Counted from the stretch's first letter, positions 51,246 through 61,400 are shown. The stretch is DNA of 64,000 nt from Zoogloea sp041914405 (GCF_041914405.1 NZ_JAYSDK010000030.1:1-64000), one strand, 5' to 3'. Notes: a model not told the origin generated them from the letters alone. Translations and numbers: made by a program.

Positions 51246-51261
51246 TTGACGCTAACGTCAA
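51246..51261. promoter_or_regulatory. Inverted repeat between cobU and the btuB leader
   Basis: TTGACG-CTAA-CGTCAA is a perfect 6-base inverted repeat 16 bases upstream of the cobU start. It could be an operator or part of a cobU promoter (it contains TTGACG on both strands). No matching -10 is obvious for cobU. Confidence 0.4.
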
Positions 51262-51288
51262 CCGAATTCGGGAAGTGACTGATTTTGG

Positions 51289-51297
51289 TGCTATTAT
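51289..51297 (+). promoter_or_regulatory. Extended -10 promoter of the riboswitch transcript
   Basis: TGCTATTAT reads TG-N-TATTAT, five of six matches to the -10 with the extended TG. No good -35 is seen at the usual distance, which extended -10 promoters tolerate. Transcription would start about 51304, ahead of the aptamer. Confidence 0.5.
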
Positions 51298-51344
51298 CGC
51301 AGCCGTTGTCGCCACAGGGCCGAGTCGGCCCGGCGATACGCGTG

Positions 51345-51563
51345 CTCCAGGTGCTCCAGCGGCCGTCCAGGCCAGGAGTTAAACGGGAAACAGGTGCGCG
51401 TGCTTCCTCGGAAGCCGCAAGGCCTGTGCTGCCCCCGCAACGGTAAGCAAGCGCAAGACGCATCACATAGCCACTGGGCCTTTCGGGCCTGGGAAGGCGA
51501 TGCGTCCTGTCCGGTCGGCATTGTGCCGCACCGGCTCGGCTTGCAAGCCCGGATACCGGCCTT
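51345..51563 (+). promoter_or_regulatory. Adenosylcobalamin (B12) riboswitch
   Basis: The aptamer is recognised by its conserved parts in order: AGTTAAACGGGAAACAGG at 51376-51393, GCTGCCCCCGCAACGGTAAG around 51428-51447, the B12 box GCCACTGGG...GGGAAGGC at 51470-51498 closed by ACGCATC/GATGCGT, and the 3' segment GCAAGCCCGGATACCGGCC at 51543-51561. About 147 bases separate it from the btuB ATG, space for an expression platform; TTGGCGGGGACGCCACC just before the ribosome site (GGGAGAACC) can pair. High cobalamin should turn off btuB-btuC-btuD. The 5' boundary is approximate. Confidence 0.92.
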
Positions 51564-51710
51564 GATCACACAACAGCGGAAGTGCCACGGGGTGGTGGCA
51601 ACGCGCGCGGCCGTGATCCTGTCCGGCCTTCTGCGGTACCTCCCCTGCGCTTCCACACGCAATCCACCCGAGTTGGCGGGGACGCCACCGGGTCCGGGAG
51701 AACCTGACAG

Positions 51711-53525
51711 ATGATCATCCGCCTTTCCACCGCCGCCCTAGCGGTCGCCTCCGCCTTCCCTGCCATCGCGCTTGCCGCCCCGGCCGAACAATCCACCGTC
51801 CTCGTCACCGCCACCCGTCAGGCCCAGCGTGCCGACGAGTCCCTGGCCGACGTGACGGTCATCGAGCGCGCGCAGATCGAACGGGCCGGCTCGACCTTCT
51901 CGCTGCCCGAGCTGCTGGCCCGCCAGCCCGGCATCCAGATGTCCTCCAGCGGCGGTCCCGGCAAGGCCACCGACATCTTCATCCGCGGCGCCAGCCCGCG
52001 CCAGACCCTACTGATCGTGGACGGCATGCGCCTCGGCTCCGCCACCCTCGGCACCGCGACCTGGCAGGACATCCCGCTGTCCCAGATCGAGCGCATCGAG
52101 ATCGTCCGCGGCCCGGCCTCCGCACTGTACGGCGCCGACGCGATCGGCGGCGTGATCCAGATCTTCACCCGCAAGGGCGAGGGCGCGCCGAAGGTGGACG
52201 CCTTCGTCGGCGCCGGCAGCTACGGCACCCGCGAAACCTCGGCAGGCGTCTCCGGCGGCACCGACAAGCTGTCCTACTCGGTACGCGGCGGCTACGCCGA
52301 AAACGACGGCTACAGCGCCATCTACAGCAAGGCCAAGCAGCCGTTCTACTACAACCCGGACAAGGATCCGTACCGCAACAGCAACCTGTCAGCCAAGGCA
52401 AGCTACCGCCTGGCAGACGGCCATGAAGTCGGCGCCTCCATCCTCTACGCGACAAGCCGCAACCACTACGATTCTGGCCTCGGCTTCGACAACTTCAGCG
52501 ACGACGTGCAGAACGTCTGGAACCTGTACAGCCGCAACCGCCTCAGCGACGCCTGGACCAGCACCGTGCGCTTCGGTCAGTCGATCGACGACGCCAAGAA
52601 CTTCGCGTCCTACGCCCCCAACGGCGCGTCGATCAAGACCACCCAGCAGCAGTTCATGTGGCAGAACGACGTCCGCCTGCCGGTCGGTACCCTGCTCGCC
52701 GCCTACGAGAACCTGCATCAGAAGGCCGTCAACCAGGACACCTTCGACGTCAGCCGCTCGGTCAACTCGGCCCTGCTCGGGTGGACCGCCGGCTTCGGCC
52801 CGCACAAGGTTCAGCTCAACGCCCGCCATGACGACAACAGCCAGTTCGGCGGCAAGACCACCGGCTACGCAGGCTACGGCTACCAGATCCTGCCGACGCT
52901 GCGCGTACAGGGCAGCATCGGCAACGCCTTCCGCGCGCCGACCTTCAACGAGCTGTACTACCCCGGCTACGGCAACGTGAACCTGAAGCCGGAGAGCGCC
53001 TACAACAAGGAAGTCGGCCTGCTGTGGGAACAGCACGGGCATAACGTCAGCGCCACCTACTTCCGCAACCGCGTCACCAACATGATCGTCAACGATCAGA
53101 ACTTCATCCCGCAGAACGTCGGCAGCGCCCGCCTGGAAGGCATCAGCCTGGGCTACGGCGGCCAGCTCGCCGGCTTCGACATCGTCGCCAATATCGACTT
53201 CCTCGACCCAAAGGACCTGGACACCGACAAGCGCCTGCAGCGCCGCGCCAACAAGACCGGCAACCTGGCGGTCAGCCGCAGTTTCGCCGCCCTCACCGTG
53301 GGCGCCGAATGGCAGGGTGCCGGTGGCCGCTACGACCGCACCGGCGAGACCAAGCCGATGGGCGGCTACGGGCTGGTGAACGCCTTCGCCAAGTACGCGC
53401 TGAGCAAGGAGCTGGGTGTCGAGGCACGCGCCAACAACATCCTCGACAAGCAGTACGAAACCGCCCTGGGCTTCAAGACGGCCGGCGCCAACGTCTTCTT
53501 CGGCGTACGCTACACCCCGCAATAA
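51711..53525 (+). CDS. btuB: TonB-dependent cobalamin receptor BtuB
   Basis: 604 residues. Signal peptide residues 1-23 (ending AIALAAP), TonB box STVLVTATR at about 28-36, plug domain with LPELLARQPGIQMSSSGG, FIRGASPRQTLLIVDGMRL and IERIEIVRGPASALYGADAIGGVIQIFTRK, then a 22-strand-type barrel ending VFFGVRYTPQ. Size and plug match BtuB; control by the B12 riboswitch confirms the substrate. Takes cobalamin/corrinoids across the outer membrane. Confidence 0.95.
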   Translation: MIIRLSTAALAVASAFPAIALAAPAEQSTVLVTATRQAQRADESLADVTVIERAQIERAGSTFSLPELLARQPGIQMSSSGGPGKATDIFIRGASPRQTLLIVDGMRLGSATLGTATWQDIPLSQIERIEIVRGPASALYGADAIGGVIQIFTRKGEGAPKVDAFVGAGSYGTRETSAGVSGGTDKLSYSVRGGYAENDGYSAIYSKAKQPFYYNPDKDPYRNSNLSAKASYRLADGHEVGASILYATSRNHYDSGLGFDNFSDDVQNVWNLYSRNRLSDAWTSTVRFGQSIDDAKNFASYAPNGASIKTTQQQFMWQNDVRLPVGTLLAAYENLHQKAVNQDTFDVSRSVNSALLGWTAGFGPHKVQLNARHDDNSQFGGKTTGYAGYGYQILPTLRVQGSIGNAFRAPTFNELYYPGYGNVNLKPESAYNKEVGLLWEQHGHNVSATYFRNRVTNMIVNDQNFIPQNVGSARLEGISLGYGGQLAGFDIVANIDFLDPKDLDTDKRLQRRANKTGNLAVSRSFAALTVGAEWQGAGGRYDRTGETKPMGGYGLVNAFAKYALSKELGVEARANNILDKQYETALGFKTAGANVFFGVRYTPQ

Positions 53526-53544
53526 GCCCATGCACGGAGGGACC

Positions 53545-54570
53545 ATGGCCCACGGGCACATTACCGCCCAACACCGTCCGGTCAGCATGCGCGGCACGCG
53601 CCTGCGCGCCCGGCTGGTCATCGCCGGCCTGATTGCGGCGGCGCTGGCGGCCTTCGCCTGGTCCCTGTCGGCCGGCGCCATGCCGGTGTCGGTTCAGGAC
53701 ATGCTGGCCGCGCTGGGCAGTGGTGAAGGCGGCATGGAGGCGGACATCATCCGCCAGCTGCGCCTGCCCCGCGCCATCGCAGCCTTTGCCTGCGGCGGCC
53801 TGCTGGCCCTGGCCGGCGCACTGATGCAGGTGCTGCTTCGCAACCCGCTGGCCGATCCCTACGTGCTGGGCATTTCCGGCGGCGCGGCGGTCGGCGCGCT
53901 GGGGGCGATCCTGGCCGGTGCCACCGCCGGCTGGATCGACGCCGGCGCCTTCATCGGTGCCCTCGGCGCCACCCTGCTGGTCTTCGGCCTCGCTCATGGC
54001 GACGGCTCGTGGACCCAGACCCGCCTGCTGCTCACCGGCGTCATCGTCGCCTCCGGCTGTGGCGCGGCAGTAGCGCTGATGCTGAGCCTGGCCCCCGAAG
54101 GCCGGGTCAAGGGCATGCTGTTCTGGCTGATGGGCGACGCCAGCAGCGCCAGCCGGCCTTGGCCGGCGCTGGCCCTGCTGGCCGTCGGCCTGCTGGCCGC
54201 CCTGCCCTTCGCCCGCGAACTCAATCTGCTGGCCCGCGGCGAGATCACCGCCCGCGCCCTCGGCGTCCGGGTCGGCCGCCTGCGCATGCTGGTCTATGGC
54301 CTCGGTGCGCTGCTCACCGCGGTCGCGGTGACCACCGTCGGCTCGGTCGGCTTCGTCGGCCTGATCGTGCCGCACCTGGTGCGCCTGTCCATCGGCAACG
54401 ACCAGCGCCTGCTGCTGCCTGCCGCCACGCTGGCCGGTGGCGTGCTGCTGTGCGCCGCCGACACCGCCGCCCGCACGGTGGTCGCGCCGATCCAGCTGCC
54501 GGTCGGCGTGCTCACCGCGTTGATCGGCGTGCCGGTCTTCCTGTTCCTGCTGGCGAGGCATCCGCGATGA
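53545..54570 (+). CDS. btuC: Cobalamin ABC transporter permease BtuC
   Basis: 341 residues, FecCD/BtuC family with about ten membrane segments. LRLPRAIAAFACGGLLALAGALMQVLLRNPLADPYVLGISGGA and VGSVGFVGLIVPHLVRL are the family motifs. ATG 53545 is preferred because GGAGG lies 4 bases upstream, although ATG 53530 and an upstream frame inside btuB are open. No btuF (periplasmic binding protein) gene is in the window. Confidence 0.9.
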   Translation: MAHGHITAQHRPVSMRGTRLRARLVIAGLIAAALAAFAWSLSAGAMPVSVQDMLAALGSGEGGMEADIIRQLRLPRAIAAFACGGLLALAGALMQVLLRNPLADPYVLGISGGAAVGALGAILAGATAGWIDAGAFIGALGATLLVFGLAHGDGSWTQTRLLLTGVIVASGCGAAVALMLSLAPEGRVKGMLFWLMGDASSASRPWPALALLAVGLLAALPFARELNLLARGEITARALGVRVGRLRMLVYGLGALLTAVAVTTVGSVGFVGLIVPHLVRLSIGNDQRLLLPAATLAGGVLLCAADTAARTVVAPIQLPVGVLTALIGVPVFLFLLARHPR

Positions 54571-55349
54571 AGATGGACGTGCGCCCGCCGGTCCTCGCCA
54601 CCGAGCACCTCACCGTGCAGGTGGGCCGCCGCGACGTGGTCCGGGCGCTGAATTTCACGCTGCAGCCAGGCGACACGCTGGTGATCCTCGGCCGCAACGG
54701 CGCCGGTAAAACCACCCTTCTGCACACCCTGGCCGGCTTGCGCGATGCCGCTGCCGGCACTGTGCTGCTGTCCGGCCAGCCCTATGCGGCCTGGCCGCGC
54801 GGCCACGAAGCCTGCCTGCGCGGCCTGCTGGCCCAGAGCCAGCCCGATTTCTTCAGCGCAACGGTGCTCGAAACGGCACTCGTCGGCCGCCATCCCTACC
54901 TGGGCCGCTGGGACTGGGAGGGGCCGGAAGACGAAGCCATCGCGCTGGCCGCGCTGGCCAGCATGGGCCTGGGCGACTTCGCCGAGCGCCAGGTGCCGAC
55001 GCTGTCCGGCGGCGAGCGCCAGCGCCTCGCCATCGCCACCCTGCTGGTGCAACGGCCGCGCCTGTACCTGCTCGACGAACCGCTGGCGCACCTTGACCTG
55101 CACCATGAGGTCGCGGTACTTGACCATTTCCGCGCCCTCGCCGCCACCGGTGCGGGCGTGGCGATGGTCCTCCACGACATCAACCTGACGGCCCGCTACG
55201 CCAGCCACGTACTGCTGCTCGACGGCGAAGGCGGCCACATCTTCGGCCCGGCCGCCGAGGTGCTCACCACCGAACGCCTGTCGGCCGCCTTCGGACATCC
55301 GCTACGGGCCGTCGCCGACGGCACCGCGACACTGTTCGTGCCGGCCTGA
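54567..55349 (+). CDS. btuD: Cobalamin ABC transporter ATP-binding protein BtuD
   Basis: 260 residues. Walker A LGRNGAGKTTLL, signature LSGGERQRLAIA, Walker B LYLLDEPLAHLD and switch MVLHDINL are intact. ATG 54567 overlaps the permease stop (ATGA). Longer frame from 54009 is a shadow of btuC. Energises the BtuC permease for corrinoid import. Confidence 0.92.
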   Translation: MKMDVRPPVLATEHLTVQVGRRDVVRALNFTLQPGDTLVILGRNGAGKTTLLHTLAGLRDAAAGTVLLSGQPYAAWPRGHEACLRGLLAQSQPDFFSATVLETALVGRHPYLGRWDWEGPEDEAIALAALASMGLGDFAERQVPTLSGGERQRLAIATLLVQRPRLYLLDEPLAHLDLHHEVAVLDHFRALAATGAGVAMVLHDINLTARYASHVLLLDGEGGHIFGPAAEVLTTERLSAAFGHPLRAVADGTATLFVPA

Positions 55350-55374
55350 CAGCTCCCGGACCTGCACCGTGCCC

Positions 55375-55408
55375 GTTGTGGCTGTGAGGCAAACTCATTT
55401 GCCCCACA
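55375..55408. repeat. Variant REP hairpin with compensatory changes
   Basis: GGCAAA (55388-55393)-CTCA-TTTGCC (55398-55403), followed by CCACA. On the other strand it reads TGTGGGGCAAATGAGTTTGCC, the same layout as the common repeat TGTGGGGGCGAATGAATTCGCC. The stem differs by a G-to-A and a matching C-to-T, so pairing is kept. Single hairpin only, between btuD and cobO. Confidence 0.7.
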
Positions 55409-55476
55409 AGTAATCCACAGGAAATTCACAAGAAAACCACAAGAACCCAACCCCCAACGAATCCACACACACCACC

Positions 55477-56100
55477 ATGACCGACCACAACACCTCCTCC
55501 GACACCGAACGCGACGCCCGCCACAAGACCCGCATGGAACGCAAGAAGGCCGTCGTCGACGCGGCCATCGCCGCCGCCACCGACCAGCGTGGCGTGCTGC
55601 TGGTGAACACCGGCAACGGCAAGGGCAAGTCCAGCGCTGCCTTCGGCGTGCTGGCCCGGGCGCTCGGCCACGGCCTGAAGGCCGGCGTGGTGCAGTTCGT
55701 GAAGGGCCGTTCGGACACCGGCGAGGAAGCCTTCTTCCGCCGCCAGCCAGAAGTCAGCTGGCACGTGATGGGCGACGGCTTCACCTGGGACACCCAGGAC
55801 CGCAGCGCCGACATCGCCAGCGCCAAGGCCGGCTGGGAACAGGCGCGGGCCTTCCTGCGCGATCCGGAGATTGGCCTGGTGGTGCTCGATGAGCTCAACA
55901 TCGTCCTCAAGTACGCCTACCTGGACGTGAACGAGGTGATCGCCGACCTGCAGGCCCGCCCGGCCATGCAGCACGTCATCGTCACCGGCCGTGGCGCGCC
56001 GGAAGCACTGATCGCGGCGGCCGACACGGTCACCGACATGGGCGTCGTCAAGCACGCCTTCAAGGCCGGCATCGCCGCCCAGGCTGGCCTGGAGTTCTGA
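55477..56100 (+). CDS. cobO: Corrinoid adenosyltransferase CobO
   Basis: 207 residues. Adds the 5'-deoxyadenosyl group to cob(I)alamin/corrinoids using ATP. The P-loop LLVNTGNGKGKSSAAFGVLAR, GVVQFVKGRSDTGEE, and VLDELNIVLKYAYLDVNEVI with VIVTGRGAPEALIAAADTVTDM are the BtuR/CobO landmarks. It follows btuD after 127 bases that contain the variant repeat; probably but not certainly the same transcript. Confidence 0.94.
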   Translation: MTDHNTSSDTERDARHKTRMERKKAVVDAAIAAATDQRGVLLVNTGNGKGKSSAAFGVLARALGHGLKAGVVQFVKGRSDTGEEAFFRRQPEVSWHVMGDGFTWDTQDRSADIASAKAGWEQARAFLRDPEIGLVVLDELNIVLKYAYLDVNEVIADLQARPAMQHVIVTGRGAPEALIAAADTVTDMGVVKHAFKAGIAAQAGLEF

Positions 56101-56188
56101 GCAAGCGGCTGCGGTAAACCCCGGTTCTGCCAGCCGGGCCGGGCGCGGTAAGCTTGATTCCTTATTTCCGTTTGCCGCCCCGACTGCC

Positions 56189-57142
56189 ATGCACCGCATC
56201 GTCTACCTGGAATCCGGCGCGCTGATCGCCGACATCCGCCGCCCCGCCTTCGCCCACGAGTGGACCGAGTACGAGGCCACCGCCCAGCATGAGGTGGCGG
56301 AACGCCTGGCCGGCACGACCATCGCAATCATCAACAAGCGCCAGCTCAGCGCCAACATCATCGCCGGCCTGCCCGACCTGCAGATGGTGGCGATCGCCGC
56401 CACCGGCTACAACAACGTGGACCTGGAAGCCTGCCGGGCCCGCGGCATCGTCGTCTCCAACGTGCGCGGCTACGCCCGCGAGACGGTGCCCGAGCACGTA
56501 CTGGCGCTGATGCTGGCCCTGTCCCGCCAGCTGGCGCCCTACCACCAGTCGGTGGCCGCCGGCCGCTGGCAGAAGAGCGAGCAGTTCTGCTATTTCGATT
56601 ACCCGATCCGCGACCTGGCCGGGCAGACCCTCGGCCTCCTCGGCAGCGGCACCCTCGGCCAGGGCGTCGCGCGCCTCGCCGAAGCCTTCGGCATGCGGGT
56701 AATCCGCGGCGAGCACAAGGGCGCCGCAGCCGTGCGCGAGGGCTACGTGGCCTTCGAGCAGCTGATCCGCGAAGCCGACGTGATCAGCCTGCACTGCCCG
56801 CTCAACGATTCCACGCGCCACCTGATCGGCGCCGCCGAACTGGCCGCGATGAAGCCCACTGCGCTGCTGATCAACACCGCCCGCGGCGGCCTGGTGGACG
56901 AAGCCGCGCTGGCCGACGCGCTGCGCACCCGCCGCATCGGCGGCGCCGGCTTCGACGTGCTGACCGAAGAGCCACCCACCGACAACCCGCTGCTGGCCCC
57001 CGACCTGCTGGCCGCCGGCAACTTCATCCTCACGCCCCACGTCGCGTGGTCCAGCCGCGAAGCCATGCAGACCCTGGCCGACCAGCTGACCGGCAACATC
57101 GAGGCCTTCGCCGCCGGCGAGGCGCGCAACCGCCTGACCTGA
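56189..57142 (+). CDS. D-2-hydroxyacid dehydrogenase
   Basis: 317 residues. D-isomer-specific dehydrogenase (glycerate/hydroxypyruvate-reductase-like). NAD motif LGLLGSGTLGQGVARL, catalytic Arg in LINTARGGLVDE, Glu in FDVLTEEPP and His in LTPHVAW are all present. The mixed ATGYNNVDLEACRARGIVVSN N-terminal phrase matches hydroxypyruvate reductase/glycerate dehydrogenase. Ends 48 bases before the convergent phosphodiesterase gene. Confidence 0.9.
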   Translation: MHRIVYLESGALIADIRRPAFAHEWTEYEATAQHEVAERLAGTTIAIINKRQLSANIIAGLPDLQMVAIAATGYNNVDLEACRARGIVVSNVRGYARETVPEHVLALMLALSRQLAPYHQSVAAGRWQKSEQFCYFDYPIRDLAGQTLGLLGSGTLGQGVARLAEAFGMRVIRGEHKGAAAVREGYVAFEQLIREADVISLHCPLNDSTRHLIGAAELAAMKPTALLINTARGGLVDEAALADALRTRRIGGAGFDVLTEEPPTDNPLLAPDLLAAGNFILTPHVAWSSREAMQTLADQLTGNIEAFAAGEARNRLT

Positions 57143-57148
57143 CAAGTC

Positions 57149-57179
57149 GCCGATCCCTCCACCACTGGCCAGGATCGGC
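57149..57179. terminator. Hairpin between convergent genes
   Basis: GCCGATCC (57149-57156) pairs perfectly with GGATCGGC (57172-57179) across a 15-base loop, in the space between the dehydrogenase and phosphodiesterase stops. No T-run follows. Confidence 0.5.
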
Positions 57180-57190
57180 AGCACCCAGGC

Positions 57191-58330
57191 TTACTTCTTC
57201 AGCCCATTCACCGCCGCCCGGCCCACCGCCGGGTCGTCGGTGAAGAAGCCATCCACGCCAGCCTTCAGGAAGGTCTGGATCTCGGTGATGCTGTCGCCGC
57301 GCACGCTGGGGTCGGAAGTCGGCGCGCCCTTCAGGCTGGCCGGCAGGAAGTTGTTTTCCGGCCGCAGCGTCCAGATGTGCAGGGCCAGGTTCTGGGCGTG
57401 GGCATTGGCCACCAGTGCGGTCGGCGTGCCGAGGGCGCCGTCCTTGACCGGAATGACCAGATCTTTGTGGGCGCCGACCACGTTGGCGTAGGTGGCGATC
57501 TCGCGGAGGCCGTCAGGGGTCGTCATGTCCGCGTAGGTCTTGGTGTTGGCGGCGCCCTGCAGCACGAAATCGTAGGGACGGCCGCTATTGGACAGAAGCT
57601 GAACCAAGCGCACGCTGCTCTTCTGGCGGATCTCCTTCAGGTTGGCCACTTCGAAGGACTGCACGAATACCGGCGCATCCTTGCTGTTCCAGCCGTTCTT
57701 CTCCAGCACCGCGAGCAGGGGCGCCTCGAGGGGCATACCGATGGACTTGAAGTAGCTCGGGTGCTTGGTTTCCGGCTCGATGCCGATGGTGCGTCCCGTC
57801 GCCTTGCTCTGGGCCTTGGCCAGATCGATGACCTCCTGCAGCGTCGGCACCTCGAACTGGTCGTTGTAGGCTGTATTGGCCGGGCGGACGGTCGGGATGC
57901 GTTCACGCGCCCGCAGGGTCTTCAGCTCGGCGAGGGTGAAATCCTCCGCGAACCAGCCGGTGATGGCGGTGCCATCGATAGTCTTGGTGGTCTTGCGGCT
58001 GGCGAACTCCGGACGATCGGCGACGTTGGTAGTCGCCTCCTTCACCGAACCATCGGCGTTCAGGATGCACAGCGCGTTCTCGTGGCGATCCACCAGCACG
58101 CCGTCCTTGGTGATGACCAGATCAGGCTCGATGATGTCGGCGCCGTCGTCGATGGCTTTCTGGTAGGCCGCCAGGGTGTGTTCCGGGCGCAGCGCGGAAG
58201 CGCCCCGGTGGGCGATGACGGTCGGTGTCGGCGGCCAGGCCGGGCTATCGTCGCTGCCACCACAGGCGGTCAGCGCAAGGCTTGCGGTCAGCAGGGAAAG
58301 GATGGAAGCAATGCGGGTCTTGCGGAACAT
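57191..58330 (-). CDS. Glycerophosphodiester phosphodiesterase (GlpQ type), exported lipoprotein
   Basis: 379 residues. Lipobox LTASLALTACGG anchors it in the periplasm. VIAHRGASALRPEHTLAAYQKAIDDGADIIEPDLVITKDGVLVDRHE contains the HRGxS metal/catalytic site and E-x-D; the GDPD insertion and FLKAGVDGFFTDDP close the barrel. Releases glycerol-3-phosphate from deacylated phospholipids. Its size fits the long GlpQ form rather than the short UgpQ. Confidence 0.9.
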   Translation of the reverse strand: MFRKTRIASILSLLTASLALTACGGSDDSPAWPPTPTVIAHRGASALRPEHTLAAYQKAIDDGADIIEPDLVITKDGVLVDRHENALCILNADGSVKEATTNVADRPEFASRKTTKTIDGTAITGWFAEDFTLAELKTLRARERIPTVRPANTAYNDQFEVPTLQEVIDLAKAQSKATGRTIGIEPETKHPSYFKSIGMPLEAPLLAVLEKNGWNSKDAPVFVQSFEVANLKEIRQKSSVRLVQLLSNSGRPYDFVLQGAANTKTYADMTTPDGLREIATYANVVGAHKDLVIPVKDGALGTPTALVANAHAQNLALHIWTLRPENNFLPASLKGAPTSDPSVRGDSITEIQTFLKAGVDGFFTDDPAVGRAAVNGLKK

Positions 58331-58443
58331 GTCGTGAATCCGGGCGGAATAAAAAGCGCCACTTTGTGGGCCCGCCGTGACATCGCCATGACCAGCGCTT
58401 TAAGAATTCCCTGTGGATATGCTCAGTCTAGCCGTCCCTTCAC

Positions 58444-61400
58444 TCAGGATTTCTTCGACCGCGCGCGTTTCTTCGGTTCGGCGTCGCCCTTCGCCTCGGG
58501 CAGCGGCGCCAGCAATGCGCGAATGTCGTCCTCACCAAACTTGACGCTGCCCTCGTGGTCCTCGGCGAGGATGCCGGCGGCCAGTTCGGCCTTTTTCTCC
58601 TGCAGGCCGAGGATCTTCTCCTCGATGGAGCCGGCCACCACCAGCTTGTAGACGAACACCGACTTGGTCTGGCCGAGACGGTGGGCGCGGTCGGTGGCCT
58701 GGTTTTCCACCGCCGGGTTCCACCACGGATCGTAGTGGATCACCGTGTCAGCGGCGGTCAGGTTGAGGCCGACACCGCCGGCCTTCAGGCTGATCAGGAA
58801 AACCGGCACGTCGCCGTCCTGGAACTGGCGAACCGGGGTTTCCCGGTCCACGGTGTCGCCGGTCAGCGCCACGTGGCGGATGCGCCGCGCATCCAGCTCG
58901 GCGGCGATCAGCGCCAGCATGCCGGTGAACTGGGAGAACAGCAGCACCTTGCGGCCCTCGTCCACCAACTCCGGCAGCATGTCCATCAGCAAGTCCAGCT
59001 TGGCCCGCTCCTTCACCTTGGCGGCGGCGTCGGTCTTCAGCAGACGCGGGTCGCAGCACACCTGGCGCAGCTTGAGCAGCGCGTCGAGGATGACGATCTG
59101 GCTACGCGCGAAGCCGCGGGCGGCGATCTCGTCGCGCACGCGCTGGTCCATCGTCGCCCGCACGGTTTCGTAGAGGTCGCGCTGGCGGCCATCGAGCTCG
59201 ACGCTGCGCACCACGATGGTCTTCGGCGGCAGCTCCTTGGCCACATCCTCCTTGCGGCGGCGCAGGATGAAGGGCGCGATGCGCTTGGCCAGCAGGTCGC
59301 GGCGCACCGTGTCGCCGTATTTCTCGACCGGCGTGCGCCAGCGGGCGGTGAAGTCCTTCACGTCGCCGAGGAAGCCCGGCAGCAGGAAGTCGAACTGGCT
59401 CCACAGCTCGCCGAGATGGTTTTCCAGCGGCGTGCCGGTGAGGCACAGGCGGTGCTCGGCACGCAGCGTGCGCACCACCTGGGCGGCCTGGCTGGCGGCG
59501 TTCTTCACCGTCTGGGCTTCGTCGAGGATCAGCGAGTGGTATTCATGGGCGGCGAGCTGCTCCCGGTCGCGCCACAGCAGCGGATAGGTGGTCAGGCACA
59601 CGTCCGCGTCGGGGATCTTCGCAAAGGCCTCGGCGCGGCCGCTGCCGCGCAGGCTCAGCACCTTGAGGTCGGGCGCGTAGCGCTCCGCCTCTCGCTGCCA
59701 ATTGAAAACCAGGGAGGTCGGCAGCACCACCAGCGCCGGCTTGCCAAGGCGCCGGCCGCGCTTTTCGACGAGCAGGTGGGCCAGGGTCTGGGCAGTCTTG
59801 CCGAGGCCCATATCGTCGGCCAGGATGCCGCCGAGGCCGTGGCGGCGCAGATGCTGCAGCCAGGACAGGCCTTCCAGCTGGTAGGGGCGCAGCTCGAGGA
59901 CGAAGCCCTTCGGCGCGGCCACCGGCTTGATGCTGCCGGCGCCTCGGATGCGTTCGATCCAGCGCTCCAGGCTTTCCAGCCCCTGGGCCCGCCAGCCGTC
60001 GCCGAGCACGTCGGCCAGGCGCGGCGCATCGAAGCGCGACACACGGATGCTGCCGGAGGGATTGTCGAAGAGGTCCACCAGCGTGCGGGCGATCGGCTTG
60101 ACCCGCTCGGCGGCCAGCGCCACCCGGTCGCCGTCGTCGAGCTGGACGATGACCTGGCTGTCGTCGGGAATACGCTCGATCAGCTTGGGGTCGAGCCAGC
60201 GCGCATCCTGCTTGAAGACGGCGTGCAGCATCGGCGCCAGGTCCACGCGGCGGCCTTCCACCTCGACACCGAGGGACACGTCGAACCAGCCCTCGTCGCT
60301 CTCCTCGATCTCCACGTGCCAGTCTCTGGCGACCAGCAGGCGGTGGCGGAAATCCCGCGGGCACTCGATGTGCCAGCCGGCCTCGCGCAGCGCCGGCGCA
60401 ACGAGGGAGAAGAAGTGGCTCCAGTGGGCTTCGCTTTCCAGCCCGTACAGACCTTCGGTGGGGATGCCCTGGCTGATCAGCCAGCCGCGCTTGAGGGGCA
60501 GGAAACCGGCCGTCTGGAAGGCCTGCCAGGCGGCCTGCTCGGCTGCCGGATCACGCTTCACGCGCACAGCACGACCGTCCTGCAGGGTCGCCACGTCGTG
60601 GGTGGAGCCGGGCTCCAGGCGGGCTTCACCATAGGCGAAGGCGGGGCTCGCCACGTCGTACTCGCTGCCGCTGAAATCGGCCTCGTAGCCGCGATGCCGG
60701 CGCCAGCTCCAGCAGTAGATGCTGCTCAAGCTCAGCACTGGCCGGCATGCCGCATCCACCAGCGGCAGTTCGCCACGCTGGCTACCCTGCGGCGACGGCA
60801 GCGCCGGCGCCAGCTCGGCCAGCGCGCTGGCCACCACCGGCAGCTCCACCGCCGACAGGGCCGGCAGGGTCAGCAGTTCGGCGATCACCGGCGCGTCATC
60901 CACCTGGATGCGGCCCGCCTCGCCGCGGCTGCTGTCGAGGTAGGCCAGCGGCTCGGTGCGCAACACCAGCGTCGCCGCCGGGTCGGCCGCCACCCTGGCC
61001 TTGACGCCGTTTTCGCCGGGCACCCATTCCAGTGTGGCCGGCCGCAAGGCGCCGCCGCGCAGCGGCTGGGCATGGCCACGACCGTCCATCTCAAGGTAGG
61101 CCCGCCCGGTGGCCACCGCTGCTTCCAGCACGGCCAGGCCCGGCGCCCCTTCGAGCAGCGGCCAGCCATAGCCACCGCCGAGACGGTTGGCCTCGCGGAG
61201 CAGGCGGAAGATGTGCAGGTCCTCGTCCCGTACGAAGGCCGGTGGACGCAGCAAGGCCTGCTCGTAATTGGTCCATTCACTGGCCGAACCGGTCAGCTCG
61301 CCATCGGCCCCGGTGCGGGCCTTGACCAGGCTGAACTCCAGGCTGTCGTTGCCCAGTTGGCGGATGATGCGGCACAGGTAGAAGATGCTGTCCCGCGGCG

